From Flavobacteriales bacterium (lineage in GTDB: Bacteria > Bacteroidota > Bacteroidia > Flavobacteriales_D > Sanyastnellaceae): a stretch of DNA of 9,851 nt. Below the pieces are notes generated by a model, which was not told the origin of the DNA, ran no database searches, and saw only the letters and a program-made list of their open reading frames with translations. The stretch spans positions 1-9,851 of the forward strand of contig CANHIV010000010.1 of assembly GCA_947460525.1 (NCBI GenBank), read 5' to 3'. Of the stretch, positions 1-5,655 are shown piece after piece; position 1 is the first letter of the stretch, and every line of letters starts with the position of its first letter. The position numbers were made by a program, and so were the translations under genes.

Positions 1-257
1 CACCAACCTTCAGTAATTACCAAGGCATATTTCAAAGGACTTTCATTTTCCACTTGAACAGGAAAAGATTGGCCGTGCTTGATAATACGAGACATTCTTT
101 TCTCATTCAATAAACTGTAATCCAATAATTCTTTACTCTGGATATCACCCGTCACTAGACCTTTCTCATGCAGATCTTTCACATATTCGAAAAAATTTTC
201 AAATGTTCTTCCAGCCTTCCAATAGCCTGATAAATCGATAGAATTCACTAAATTCAT
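1..257 (-). CDS. Thioredoxin-like family protein, N-terminal part (cut by window edge)
   Basis: This is the first 85 codons of a minus-strand gene that starts with ATG at 257 and runs off the left edge without a stop. The readable protein begins MNLVNSIDLSGYW. It contains a GLVTGDIQSKELLDYSLLN stretch followed by EKRMSRIIK, and ends at VITEGW, with the next codon beginning TG. From memory, this matches the N-terminal helical region of a Bacteroidota thioredoxin-family protein, in which the pattern (TG..QS..L..Y..LN..RM.R) precedes the first strand and a TEGWCGD active-site motif. The TG at the edge fits that cysteine. The thioredoxin fold itself lies outside the window, so a redox role is inferred from the family and cannot be checked here. 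The gene diverges from the RRM gene. No signal peptide is visible, so the protein is probably cytoplasmic. Confidence 0.72.
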   Translation of the reverse strand, partial: MNLVNSIDLSGYWKAGRTFENFFEYVKDLHEKGLVTGDIQSKELLDYSLLNEKRMSRIIKHGQSFPVQVENESPLKYALVITEGW

Positions 258-271
258 GGTAGCATTTTTTT

Positions 272-287
272 TATTCGATTGCGAATA
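272..287. repeat. Short inverted repeat upstream of the thioredoxin-like gene
   Basis: TATTCG-ATTG-CGAATA has two perfect 6-base arms around a 4-base centre. It lies 15 bases upstream of the minus-strand thioredoxin-like start codon. On the minus strand it is followed by an A run rather than a T run, so it does not look like a terminator. It could be an operator or a leader hairpin. At this length chance is also possible. Confidence 0.3.
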
Positions 288-310
288 TGAAATATAAATT
301 CACACAAAGC

Positions 311-340
311 TTTGAAAATTGATTATTTCGTCTATATTTG
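311..340 (+). promoter_or_regulatory. Bacteroidota-type promoter for the RRM gene
   Basis: TTTG at 311-314 and TATATTTG at 333-340, with an 18-base spacer, match the Bacteroidota sigma factor consensus (TTTG near -33, TAnnTTTG near -7). Transcription would start at about 344-347, giving a leader of roughly 40 bases before the ATG at 387. The TTTG box is half of the palindrome CAAAGCTTTG (305-314), which also places a TTTG on the minus strand facing the divergent gene. I see no good -7 element for that gene at the right distance. Confidence 0.7.
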
Positions 341-343
341 TTT

Positions 344-386
344 ACCTATTAAACCATAGGTTTTTAATTTTTTTAATTTTTATTTC
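344..386 (+). promoter_or_regulatory. 5' leader of the RRM gene: hairpin plus U-rich tract
   Basis: The leader begins with ACCTAT (344-349), a 6-base loop and ATAGGT (356-361), a perfect 6-bp stem located where the transcript is predicted to begin. From 361 to the start codon the sequence is almost only T with a few A (runs of 5, 7 and 5 T). There is no Shine-Dalgarno sequence. A 5'-end hairpin followed by single-stranded U-rich RNA could set stability or translation. Because RRM domains often bind U-rich RNA, it could also be a site for autoregulation. The structure is seen in the sequence; the function is inference. Confidence 0.4.
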
Positions 387-638
387 ATGAACATTTTTGT
401 TTCAGGCTTACCCTTCAGCCTTACTAGAGAAGAGTTAGAGAGTGCATTTCAATCTTACGGAAACGTAACAAGCGCTCGCATCATCAAGGATCGTGAGACA
501 GGTCGCTCACGTGGATTTGGTTTTGTTGAAATGGACAACGACGATGCTGCACATTCTGCAATTTCCGCTTTGGATCAAAGCGAATTGAAGGGTCGTCGAA
601 TCAATGTTAAAGTAGCAGAAGAGCGCGCTCAACGTTAA
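387..638 (+). CDS. Small RRM-domain RNA-binding protein
   Basis: This 83-residue protein is essentially one RNA recognition motif. RNP2 is IFVSGL (residues 3-8) and RNP1 is RGFGFVEM (42-49), with the aromatic residues F4, F44 and F46 that normally stack on RNA bases. The order of strands and helices fits the complete beta-alpha-beta-beta-alpha-beta fold, and the protein ends soon after the last strand with a charged tail (EERAQR) and no glycine-rich extension. Such stand-alone RRM proteins are common in cyanobacteria and Bacteroidota, where they are thought to bind mRNAs and small RNAs after transcription. ATG at 387 is the natural start because RNP2 follows directly. The gene is monocistronic: it has its own promoter upstream and a strong terminator downstream. 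The RNA targets cannot be read from the sequence. Confidence 0.95.
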   Translation: MNIFVSGLPFSLTREELESAFQSYGNVTSARIIKDRETGRSRGFGFVEMDNDDAAHSAISALDQSELKGRRINVKVAEERAQR

Positions 639-658
639 TAATATTGAATCCCTCAAAT

Positions 659-686
659 AAAAAACCGCCTTTTGGCGGTTTTTTTT
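659..686. terminator. Bidirectional intrinsic terminator between the RRM gene and apaG
   Basis: An 11-bp stem (659-669 with 674-684) has the GC core CCGCC/GGCGG and a TTTT loop. It is flanked by six A on the left and followed by eight T on the right, so it can end transcripts in both directions. It lies about 20 bases after the RRM stop codon and about 20 bases before the convergent apaG stop codon. Confidence 0.9.
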
Positions 687-705
687 ATGCTCAATAATTT
701 CTTTT

Positions 706-1092
706 TTAGTTCAGTACAAAAGGAACTTCCAACTGAAAATCTGGAACTTGTACGATAAACAATTGATCCGTGAAGTGATTCTTCATTGTGTAATATCCAG
801 ACATTTTTCCGCGAGCGCTCTTGAGATCACATGCGGAACTGTATGTATATGTCGCATTTGGAGCAATGTAAGGTTGCTCTCCCACCACACCTGCACCTTC
901 TACTTCTCTGCATTGTCCTGATGAATCAAAAATATCCCAGAATCTTCGCATCAACTGAATGGGGAAATCATTGGTGTTGTGAATGGTAATCTCGTAGGAG
1001 AAAACATAACTGTTCAATACCGGACTACTGATACCTTCTTCGTACTTGGTACGCACTTCAATTTTCACACCTGAGGTAGTCAATTTCAACAT
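706..1092 (-). CDS. apaG: ApaG domain protein
   Basis: The 128-residue protein fits the ApaG family along its full length, and its size is close to the usual 125-130. Recognisable parts are the N-terminal TTSGVKIEVRTKY strand region, FSYEITIHN (31-39), IQLMRRFWDI (45-54), the family hallmark VVGEQPYIAP (69-78), and YTYSSACDL followed by GKMSGYYTM (95-103). ApaG has a fibronectin type III-like beta sandwich. It was linked genetically to cobalt and magnesium efflux in Salmonella, but its biochemical role is not settled, so the old efflux name should be used with care. No signal peptide or membrane segment is present. The gene stands alone here, without the rsmA/apaH neighbours seen in proteobacteria. 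It converges with the RRM gene and diverges from the DPP III gene. Confidence 0.93.
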   Translation of the reverse strand: MLKLTTSGVKIEVRTKYEEGISSPVLNSYVFSYEITIHNTNDFPIQLMRRFWDIFDSSGQCREVEGAGVVGEQPYIAPNATYTYSSACDLKSARGKMSGYYTMKNHFTDQLFIVQVPDFQLEVPFVLN

Positions 1093-1096
1093 GAAG

Positions 1097-1104
1097 CGAA
1101 GATA
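1097..1104 (-). promoter_or_regulatory. Candidate -7 element for apaG
   Basis: The minus strand reads TATCTTCG, a TAnnTTcG variant of the Bacteroidota -7 box, ending exactly 4 bases before the apaG ATG. I see no convincing TTTG at the -33 distance. If real, the mRNA would begin at or next to the start codon. Confidence 0.4.
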
Positions 1105-1182
1105 AAAAGGAACCCTGTTAATTTGTTAATAAGTCGGGCTTTTTATTGAAATTTCTTAAAAAGTCCCCATTCCATCCACTTG

Positions 1183-1190
1183 TATATTCG
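1183..1190 (+). promoter_or_regulatory. Candidate -7 element for the DPP III gene
   Basis: TATATTCG fits TAnnTTcG and lies 14 bases before the ATG at 1205 (20 before the ATG at 1211). There is no clear TTTG at the -33 distance, so this is a weak call. The 112-base gap 1093-1204 between the divergent apaG and DPP III genes should hold both promoters. Confidence 0.4.
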
Positions 1191-1204
1191 GTTTCTCAAT
1201 TAGA

Positions 1205-3235
1205 ATGATCATGAAAAAACTACTGATTACCGGAATCCTCGTATTGGCAGCCATTGCCCAATCTTATACGGTCTCGGCACAGACTGCAGAAAAACAAAGC
1301 ACGGATGCAGAATTTGTATATGAAGCGGATCGCTTTGCCGATATTCGAATCCTCAGATATGAATTGCCCAATTTTGATCGGCTTACACCACGTCAAAAAG
1401 AATTGGTTTACTATCTAACACAGGCAGGATTAGCTGGTAGAGATATCATGTGGGCGCAAAATGGCAAATACAATTTGGCCATTAGAACAGCACTGGAAAG
1501 TATCTATACGAGATATTCCGGCGATAAGAATAGCTCAGAGTGGAAATCATTCGAAACCTATTTGAAGCAGATTTGGATGAGCAATGGAATTCATCACCAC
1601 TACTCCAACTTAAAACATCAGCCACTTTTTTCTAAATCGTACTTGCAAGAAATAGCCAAGGCAACCAAGACCGAAGTTTCGACCGAGATTTTAGAGGTTA
1701 TTTTCAATCCCAATATTGCGGCCAAAAAAGTTGAAAAAGACGCTGCAAAAGGACTTGTAGAAAATTCGTCCGTCAACTTTTATGGCCCTGGCATTTCAAC
1801 TGAAGAAGCCTTGGCCTACTACGCTTCAAAAATAAAATCGGAAGACCGCACGCCGCTTTCTTATGGCATCAATGCTGATCTCGTAAAAGTTAATGGCAAA
1901 CTTCAAGAAGAAGTATACAAAGTTGGAGGCAAATATGGCAAAGCGCTGGAGCAAGTAGTGATCTGGTTGGAGAAAGCAGAGCGTGTTGCTGAAAATGACA
2001 AACAAGCCGTTGTCATTCGTAAGCTGATACAATTCTATAAAACTGGAGATCTCAGAGCTTGGGACGACTTTAATATTCAATGGGCAAGAGCTACAGAAGG
2101 TGACATTGACTTTATTCATGGTTTTGTTGAAGTATACAATGACCCACTTGGCAACAGAGGCTCCTATGAGACCATTGTAGAAATCAATGATTTCGAAGCC
2201 AGTGAGAGAATGAAAGTAATGATGGACCACGCGCAATGGTTTGAAGACAACAGCCCAACCAGTGCAGAACACAAGAAGAAAGAAGTTAAAGGCATCACCT
2301 ACAAAGTTGTCAATGTTGCGGGTGAGTCAGGGGACGCTAATCCAGCTACTCCGATAGGTGTTAATCTTCCCAATGCGCAGTGGATTCGCACCATGCATGG
2401 ATCAAAAAGTGTAAGCCTTGGCAATATCGAAGATGCCAACAATAAGGCGGGTGGAGCCGGCATGCTGACTGAGTTTGCCCATGACCAAGAGGAAGTTGAT
2501 CGTGCAATCAAATACGGAGAAATCGCTGGTAAGATGCATACTGCTATGCATGAAGTGATTGGACATGCCAGCGGTCAGTTGGAAAATGGTGTTGCCCCGT
2601 CATCTCAAACGCTAAAAGAGTTTGCCTCGACCATTGAGGAGGGTCGTGCCGATTTGGTTGCATTGTACTATGTTATGGATCCTCAATTGGTAGAATGGGG
2701 ATTGATTCCTAGCCTAGAAGTAGGAATGGCCGAGTACGATGGTTATTTCCGCAATGGAATGATGGTACAATTGCGCCGATTAAAGTTTGAAGAAGAAATT
2801 GAAGAAGCGCACATGCGCAACAGAGCCTGGATTTGCAATTGGATCTTTGAGCAAGCGCAAGCCAGTGAAAACCCTGCTATTGTCAAAGTAGATAAAGATG
2901 GCAAAACTTATTTTGACATCAAAGACTACAAAACCATTCGCATGTATGTTGGTAAACTATTAAATGAAGTTCAAAGAATCACTTCTCAAGGAGACTACGA
3001 AGCTGCCAAAGCTTTGGCTGACGGGTATGGTAAAAAAGTGGACCCGGACATGCACAAAGAAGTGGTTTATCGTTCTGAAAAACTGAATATTCCACCTTAT
3101 AACGGATTCATGAATCCATTGCTAGTGCCCGTCACAGACCAGTACGGAAATATCACGGATATCAAAGTTACCTACATGAATGAGTTCTCAAAGCAAATGT
3201 TGATGTACAGTGAGCAATTTGGTTTCTTGAAATAA
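1205..3235 (+). CDS. Exported dipeptidyl peptidase III (zinc peptidase family M49)
   Basis: This 676-residue protein is a family M49 metallopeptidase, which removes dipeptides from the N-termini of peptides. The HExxGH zinc motif is HEVIGH at residues 449-454: H449 and H454 are zinc ligands and E450 is the catalytic base. The second motif is EEGRAD at 478-483, corresponding to EECRAE in human DPP III, with E479 as the expected third ligand. The length agrees with Bacteroides DPP III (about 675 residues). A Sec signal peptide is clear: basic MKK, a hydrophobic stretch, and a likely cut after VSA at residue 25. There is no lipobox cysteine, so the product is probably periplasmic or secreted. 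ATG at 1211 (MKKLL) is an equally good start and gives a more typical signal peptide. The gene has its own promoter region and a terminator. Bacteroidota homologues are sometimes mislabelled dihydrofolate reductase. Confidence 0.93.
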   Translation: MIMKKLLITGILVLAAIAQSYTVSAQTAEKQSTDAEFVYEADRFADIRILRYELPNFDRLTPRQKELVYYLTQAGLAGRDIMWAQNGKYNLAIRTALESIYTRYSGDKNSSEWKSFETYLKQIWMSNGIHHHYSNLKHQPLFSKSYLQEIAKATKTEVSTEILEVIFNPNIAAKKVEKDAAKGLVENSSVNFYGPGISTEEALAYYASKIKSEDRTPLSYGINADLVKVNGKLQEEVYKVGGKYGKALEQVVIWLEKAERVAENDKQAVVIRKLIQFYKTGDLRAWDDFNIQWARATEGDIDFIHGFVEVYNDPLGNRGSYETIVEINDFEASERMKVMMDHAQWFEDNSPTSAEHKKKEVKGITYKVVNVAGESGDANPATPIGVNLPNAQWIRTMHGSKSVSLGNIEDANNKAGGAGMLTEFAHDQEEVDRAIKYGEIAGKMHTAMHEVIGHASGQLENGVAPSSQTLKEFASTIEEGRADLVALYYVMDPQLVEWGLIPSLEVGMAEYDGYFRNGMMVQLRRLKFEEEIEEAHMRNRAWICNWIFEQAQASENPAIVKVDKDGKTYFDIKDYKTIRMYVGKLLNEVQRITSQGDYEAAKALADGYGKKVDPDMHKEVVYRSEKLNIPPYNGFMNPLLVPVTDQYGNITDIKVTYMNEFSKQMLMYSEQFGFLK

Positions 3236-3247
3236 ACAGATACTTAT

Positions 3248-3284
3248 AAATAAAAAAGGCGGTCAATGACCGCCTTTTTTATTT
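3248..3284. terminator. Perfect bidirectional terminator for the DPP III and GNAT genes
   Basis: The two 18-base arms (3248-3265 and 3267-3284) are perfect inverted copies around a single A. They hold a GGCGGTCA/TGACCGCC core flanked by A6 and T6, so the hairpin can work in both directions. It begins 12 bases after the DPP III stop codon. The stop codon of the convergent GNAT gene (3279-3281) lies inside the right arm. Confidence 0.92.
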
Positions 3285-3710
3285 GCTCATGAGGAAGTGT
3301 TTCCCAATAATAGGAATATCATAAGGTTCGGAGCGCACATTCCATCCACATTTCAAATAAAAGGGTACTGCTACTTCCCTAGCGTCACACCAAAATTTGG
3401 CATCCTTGAACTTTGACATGGCATACAAAAGCAATTCTTTCCCTGCTCCCTTTCCTCTGATATTGGGATGCGTGGCCATGGCGCGCAAACGAACTCCATA
3501 AACCTCCGCTTCTATCTCTTTTGGCTCAAGCACCATTGTGCAACACGCCACAACTTCATTCAAATGATTTCGCGCAGCAAAATGTCTTGTACCAGCCTTG
3601 AAATCGACATCCAAGAGACACTCTTCCATCCCCAACTTGTGGGGCCATAAAACCAAAAAGCGCAATGAACGTAAGTCCATTGCGCTTTCTTCGTTAAAAC
3701 TATAAATCAT
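3279..3710 (-). CDS. GNAT family N-acetyltransferase
   Basis: This 143-residue protein is a single GNAT domain, predicted to transfer an acetyl group from acetyl-CoA to an amine on an unknown substrate. Motif A is seen at 73-94: the strand VRLRAMATHP followed by RGKGAG (85-90), which fits the R/Q-x-x-G-x-G/A pyrophosphate-binding loop. A PFYLKCGW segment (116-123) matches the FYeklGF pattern of the last helix and strand, and the N-terminal LRFLVLWPHK resembles the start of many short GNAT proteins. Its ATG follows the sucC TAA with no intervening base, so it is cotranscribed and probably translationally coupled to sucC. Met11 is a possible alternative start. There is no signal peptide. The substrate cannot be predicted; the tail (GKHFLMSK) is reminiscent of ElaA-like members, but that is a weak resemblance. 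Confidence 0.88.
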   Translation of the reverse strand: MIYSFNEESAMDLRSLRFLVLWPHKLGMEECLLDVDFKAGTRHFAARNHLNEVVACCTMVLEPKEIEAEVYGVRLRAMATHPNIRGKGAGKELLLYAMSKFKDAKFWCDAREVAVPFYLKCGWNVRSEPYDIPIIGKHFLMSK

Positions 3711-4922
3711 TTATGCCAATACAGCTTTTACTTTATCAGCAGCTTCTTGCAATGTAATTGCACTGTGCACAGCCAATCCACTGTTATCGATCAATTCTTT
3801 GGCTTCTACAGCATTGGTACCTTGCAAGCGAACAATAATAGGAACTTCGATATTTCCCATGTTCTTGTATGCATCCACAACACCTTGAGCAACACGATCG
3901 CAACGAACAATACCACCAAAGATGTTTACCAAAATTGCTTTCACTGAAGAATCACGTAGGATCATTCTGAACGCTGTCTCCACACGCTTGGCATCTGCGG
4001 TACCACCCACATCCAAGAAGTTAGCAGGCTCACCACCACTTAGTTTGATGATATCCATCGTAGCCATTGCCAAACCAGCACCGTTTACCATGCATCCAAC
4101 GTTTCCGTCAAGCTTCACATAGTTCAAACCAGCTGCACCAGCTTCCACTTCGATTGGATCTTCCTCAGTAACATCGCGCATGGCCAAGTAATCAGGATGA
4201 CGGAACAAACCGTTTCCATCAAAAGTAACTTTGGCATCCACCGCAATGACTTGATCATTTGATGTTTTTAATACTGGATTGATTTCAAACATCGCTGCAT
4301 CACAACCCACATAGGCTGCATACAACGCCTTAACAAACTTACCCATTTGCTTAAAGGACTCACCGCTCAATCCCAAATTGAAAGCTATCTTTCTGGTTTG
4401 AAAATCGGTTACCCCAGTCAATGGATCAACGGTTTCTTTGAAAATACGCTCTGGCGTTTTTTCAGCCACCTCTTCAATGTTCATTCCACCATCGGGTGAA
4501 TAAACAATGACATTGCGTCCTTGACCTCTGTCCAATAAGACAGACATATAGAATTCCTGAGGCTCGCTAGCTCCTGGAGCATAGACATCCTCAGCAACAA
4601 AAACTTTACTTACCAACTTTCCTGAAGCTTTGGTTTGCAAAGTAACCAAATGACCACCCAAAATACCATTGGCCTTTTCAGGTACTTCATCAATGCTCTT
4701 TGCCAAAACTACTCCACGAGAACCCGTTTCAGTAACGGTTCCCTTTCCGCGACCACCAGCATGTATCTGTGCTTTAACCACAAACCATCCTGTGCCCGTT
4801 TCTTGTTGCAAGCGCACAGCTGCCTCTTTTGCTTCTTCCGGTGTTGAAGCCACATAACCGCGTTGAACCGCAACTCCATATTGCGCTAAAATGCTCTTTC
4901 CTTGGTACTCGTGAATATTCAT
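3711..4922 (-). CDS. sucC: Succinate-CoA ligase (ADP-forming) subunit beta
   Basis: This 403-residue protein is the beta subunit of succinyl-CoA synthetase, which interconverts succinyl-CoA and succinate with formation of ATP in the TCA cycle, as a complex with SucD. It opens with the family signature [17 protein letters not shown]. The ATP-grasp region follows: K50, the GGRGKG loop (56-61) and EINP (213-216), with N215 and D229 in the expected magnesium positions. The CoA-ligase domain shows [10 protein letters not shown] (281-290), FLDVGGTA (303-310 region), GGIVRCD (336-342) and RLQGTN (365-370). It is slightly longer than E. coli SucC (388). No sucD is adjacent, which from memory is common in Bacteroidota where the subunit genes are often separate. 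It is the first gene of a two-gene unit with the GNAT gene, and it diverges from lolD. Confidence 0.97.
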   Translation of the reverse strand: MNIHEYQGKSILAQYGVAVQRGYVASTPEEAKEAAVRLQQETGTGWFVVKAQIHAGGRGKGTVTETGSRGVVLAKSIDEVPEKANGILGGHLVTLQTKASGKLVSKVFVAEDVYAPGASEPQEFYMSVLLDRGQGRNVIVYSPDGGMNIEEVAEKTPERIFKETVDPLTGVTDFQTRKIAFNLGLSGESFKQMGKFVKALYAAYVGCDAAMFEINPVLKTSNDQVIAVDAKVTFDGNGLFRHPDYLAMRDVTEEDPIEVEAGAAGLNYVKLDGNVGCMVNGAGLAMATMDIIKLSGGEPANFLDVGGTADAKRVETAFRMILRDSSVKAILVNIFGGIVRCDRVAQGVVDAYKNMGNIEVPIIVRLQGTNAVEAKELIDNSGLAVHSAITLQEAADKVKAVLA

Positions 4923-4943
4923 TTCTCAAATATTTTTCGTGTG

Positions 4944-4977
4944 CGAAGGTAAGCGAAATCCTGCTTTACTTTGCAAA
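4944..4977 (-). promoter_or_regulatory. Candidate promoter for sucC
   Basis: The minus strand has TACCTTCG (4951 down to 4944), a TAnnTTcG -7 box ending 21 bases before the sucC ATG. TTTG lies at 4977-4974 with a 22-base spacer, somewhat longer than the usual 18-20. The TTTG is half of the palindrome CTTTGCAAAG (4969-4978), whose other half belongs to the -7-like box of the divergent lolD gene. Confidence 0.42.
4966..4973 (+). promoter_or_regulatory. Candidate -7 element for lolD
   Basis: TTACTTTG differs from TAnnTTTG at one defined position and ends exactly 4 bases before the preferred GTG start of lolD. No clear -33 TTTG is seen. The element supports the GTG at 4978 over the upstream GTG at 4939, which would lie ahead of the promoter. 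Confidence 0.35.
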
Positions 4978-5631
4978 GTGATTGAAATCAAAAATCTAAA
5001 GAAAAATTACGGCCCTTTGGAAGTTCTCAAGGGTGTTGATTTGTCCATTCAAAAGGGAGAAGTGGTCTCTATTGTTGGAGCATCCGGAGCTGGAAAATCC
5101 ACGCTACTGCAGATATTGGGAACTTTAGATCGCCCTGATTCAGGAATCATCACATTTGATGGTCAGGATATTTTCAAGCTAAACGCTTCTAACCTTAACA
5201 AGTTCAGAAATCAAAAAATTGGCTTCGTATTTCAATTTCATAATTTGCTTCCGGAGTTCACCGCACTTGAAAACGTGATGATGCCCGCATTAATTGCTGG
5301 CACCCCGCAGAGTGATGCCAAAAAACGCGCATTGGATTTGATGACGTTACTGAATGTTGAAACGCGTCACCACCACTCGCCTTCTGAGTTGTCCGGGGGA
5401 GAGCAACAACGAATGGCTGTGGCTCGTGCGTTGATGAATAATCCCGCCATTATTTTGGCCGATGAGCCTTCAGGAAACTTGGATTCACATCACGCAGAGG
5501 AATTGCACCAATTGTTTTTTCAATTGAGAACGCAAATGCAACAAACCTTTGTAATTGTCACTCACAACGAAAAACTAGCAGGTCAATCTGATAGAATTTT
5601 AAAAATGGTTGATGGTCGTATTGAATACTAA
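4978..5631 (+). CDS. lolD: LolD-like ABC transporter ATP-binding protein
   Basis: This ABC ATPase is most like LolD, which powers the release of lipoproteins from the inner membrane to the carrier LolA. I prefer the GTG at 4978, giving a 217-residue protein starting [12 protein letters not shown], the usual start and length of the family. A GTG at 4939 would add 13 residues ([12 protein letters not shown]) that do not look like family sequence. In the 217-residue numbering: Walker [10 protein letters not shown] (34-42), Q-loop Q86 followed by [17 protein letters not shown], signature LSGGEQQR (138-145), Walker B ending in D162-E163, and switch histidine H196. The [14 protein letters not shown] segment is typical of LolD rather than of generic MacB-type ATPases. 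No permease gene (LolC/E type) is adjacent, so the partner is probably encoded elsewhere. Confidence 0.87.
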   Translation: MIEIKNLKKNYGPLEVLKGVDLSIQKGEVVSIVGASGAGKSTLLQILGTLDRPDSGIITFDGQDIFKLNASNLNKFRNQKIGFVFQFHNLLPEFTALENVMMPALIAGTPQSDAKKRALDLMTLLNVETRHHHSPSELSGGEQQRMAVARALMNNPAIILADEPSGNLDSHHAEELHQLFFQLRTQMQQTFVIVTHNEKLAGQSDRILKMVDGRIEY

Positions 5632-5651
5632 GTATTCATCCCTTATCTTTG
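5621..5651 (+). promoter_or_regulatory. Promoter for the BatA-like gene
   Basis: TTG at 5621-5623 and TATCTTTG at 5644-5651, with a 20-base spacer, form a good Bacteroidota-type promoter inside the end of lolD. The -7 box matches TAnnTTTG perfectly and ends 4 bases before the ATG at 5656, so the transcript would start at or next to the start codon. The spacer holds an inverted repeat (5622-5638). Confidence 0.55.
5622..5638. repeat. Inverted repeat centred on the lolD stop codon
   Basis: TGAATAC-TAA-GTATTCA has perfect 7-base arms, and the 3-base centre is the lolD stop codon (5629-5631). It has no T run after it, so it is unlikely to be a terminator. Its position between the -33 and -7 boxes of the next gene's predicted promoter would suit an operator. 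Confidence 0.4.
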
Positions 5652-5655
5652 TCAC

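Noticed and set aside
361..380. T-rich run after the leader hairpin read as a full intrinsic terminator
   Set aside because: The stem is only 6 bp with two GC pairs, and the T run is interrupted by A. It is too weak to call a terminator, though attenuation is kept as a possibility in the finding.
258..386. A promoter for the thioredoxin-like gene using TTTG on the minus strand at 308-305
   Set aside because: The candidate -7 boxes (CATATTCG at 289-282, TATATTTC at 296-289) deviate from the consensus and have wrong spacing, so no promoter was called.
1826..2511. Open reading frames on the minus strand inside the DPP III gene
   Set aside because: They lie opposite a clear full-length M49 gene, show no family pattern, and look like shadows of its codon use.
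3922..4857. Several short plus-strand reading frames opposite sucC
   Set aside because: sucC is intact and unmistakable on the other strand. The short frames have cysteine- and serine-rich sequences without domains, as expected of antisense shadows.
4939..4977. Upstream GTG start for lolD adding 13 residues
   Set aside because: The extra residues do not resemble the family N-terminus, and the start would lie ahead of the candidate -7 box. GTG at 4978 gives the usual MIEIKNLKK start.
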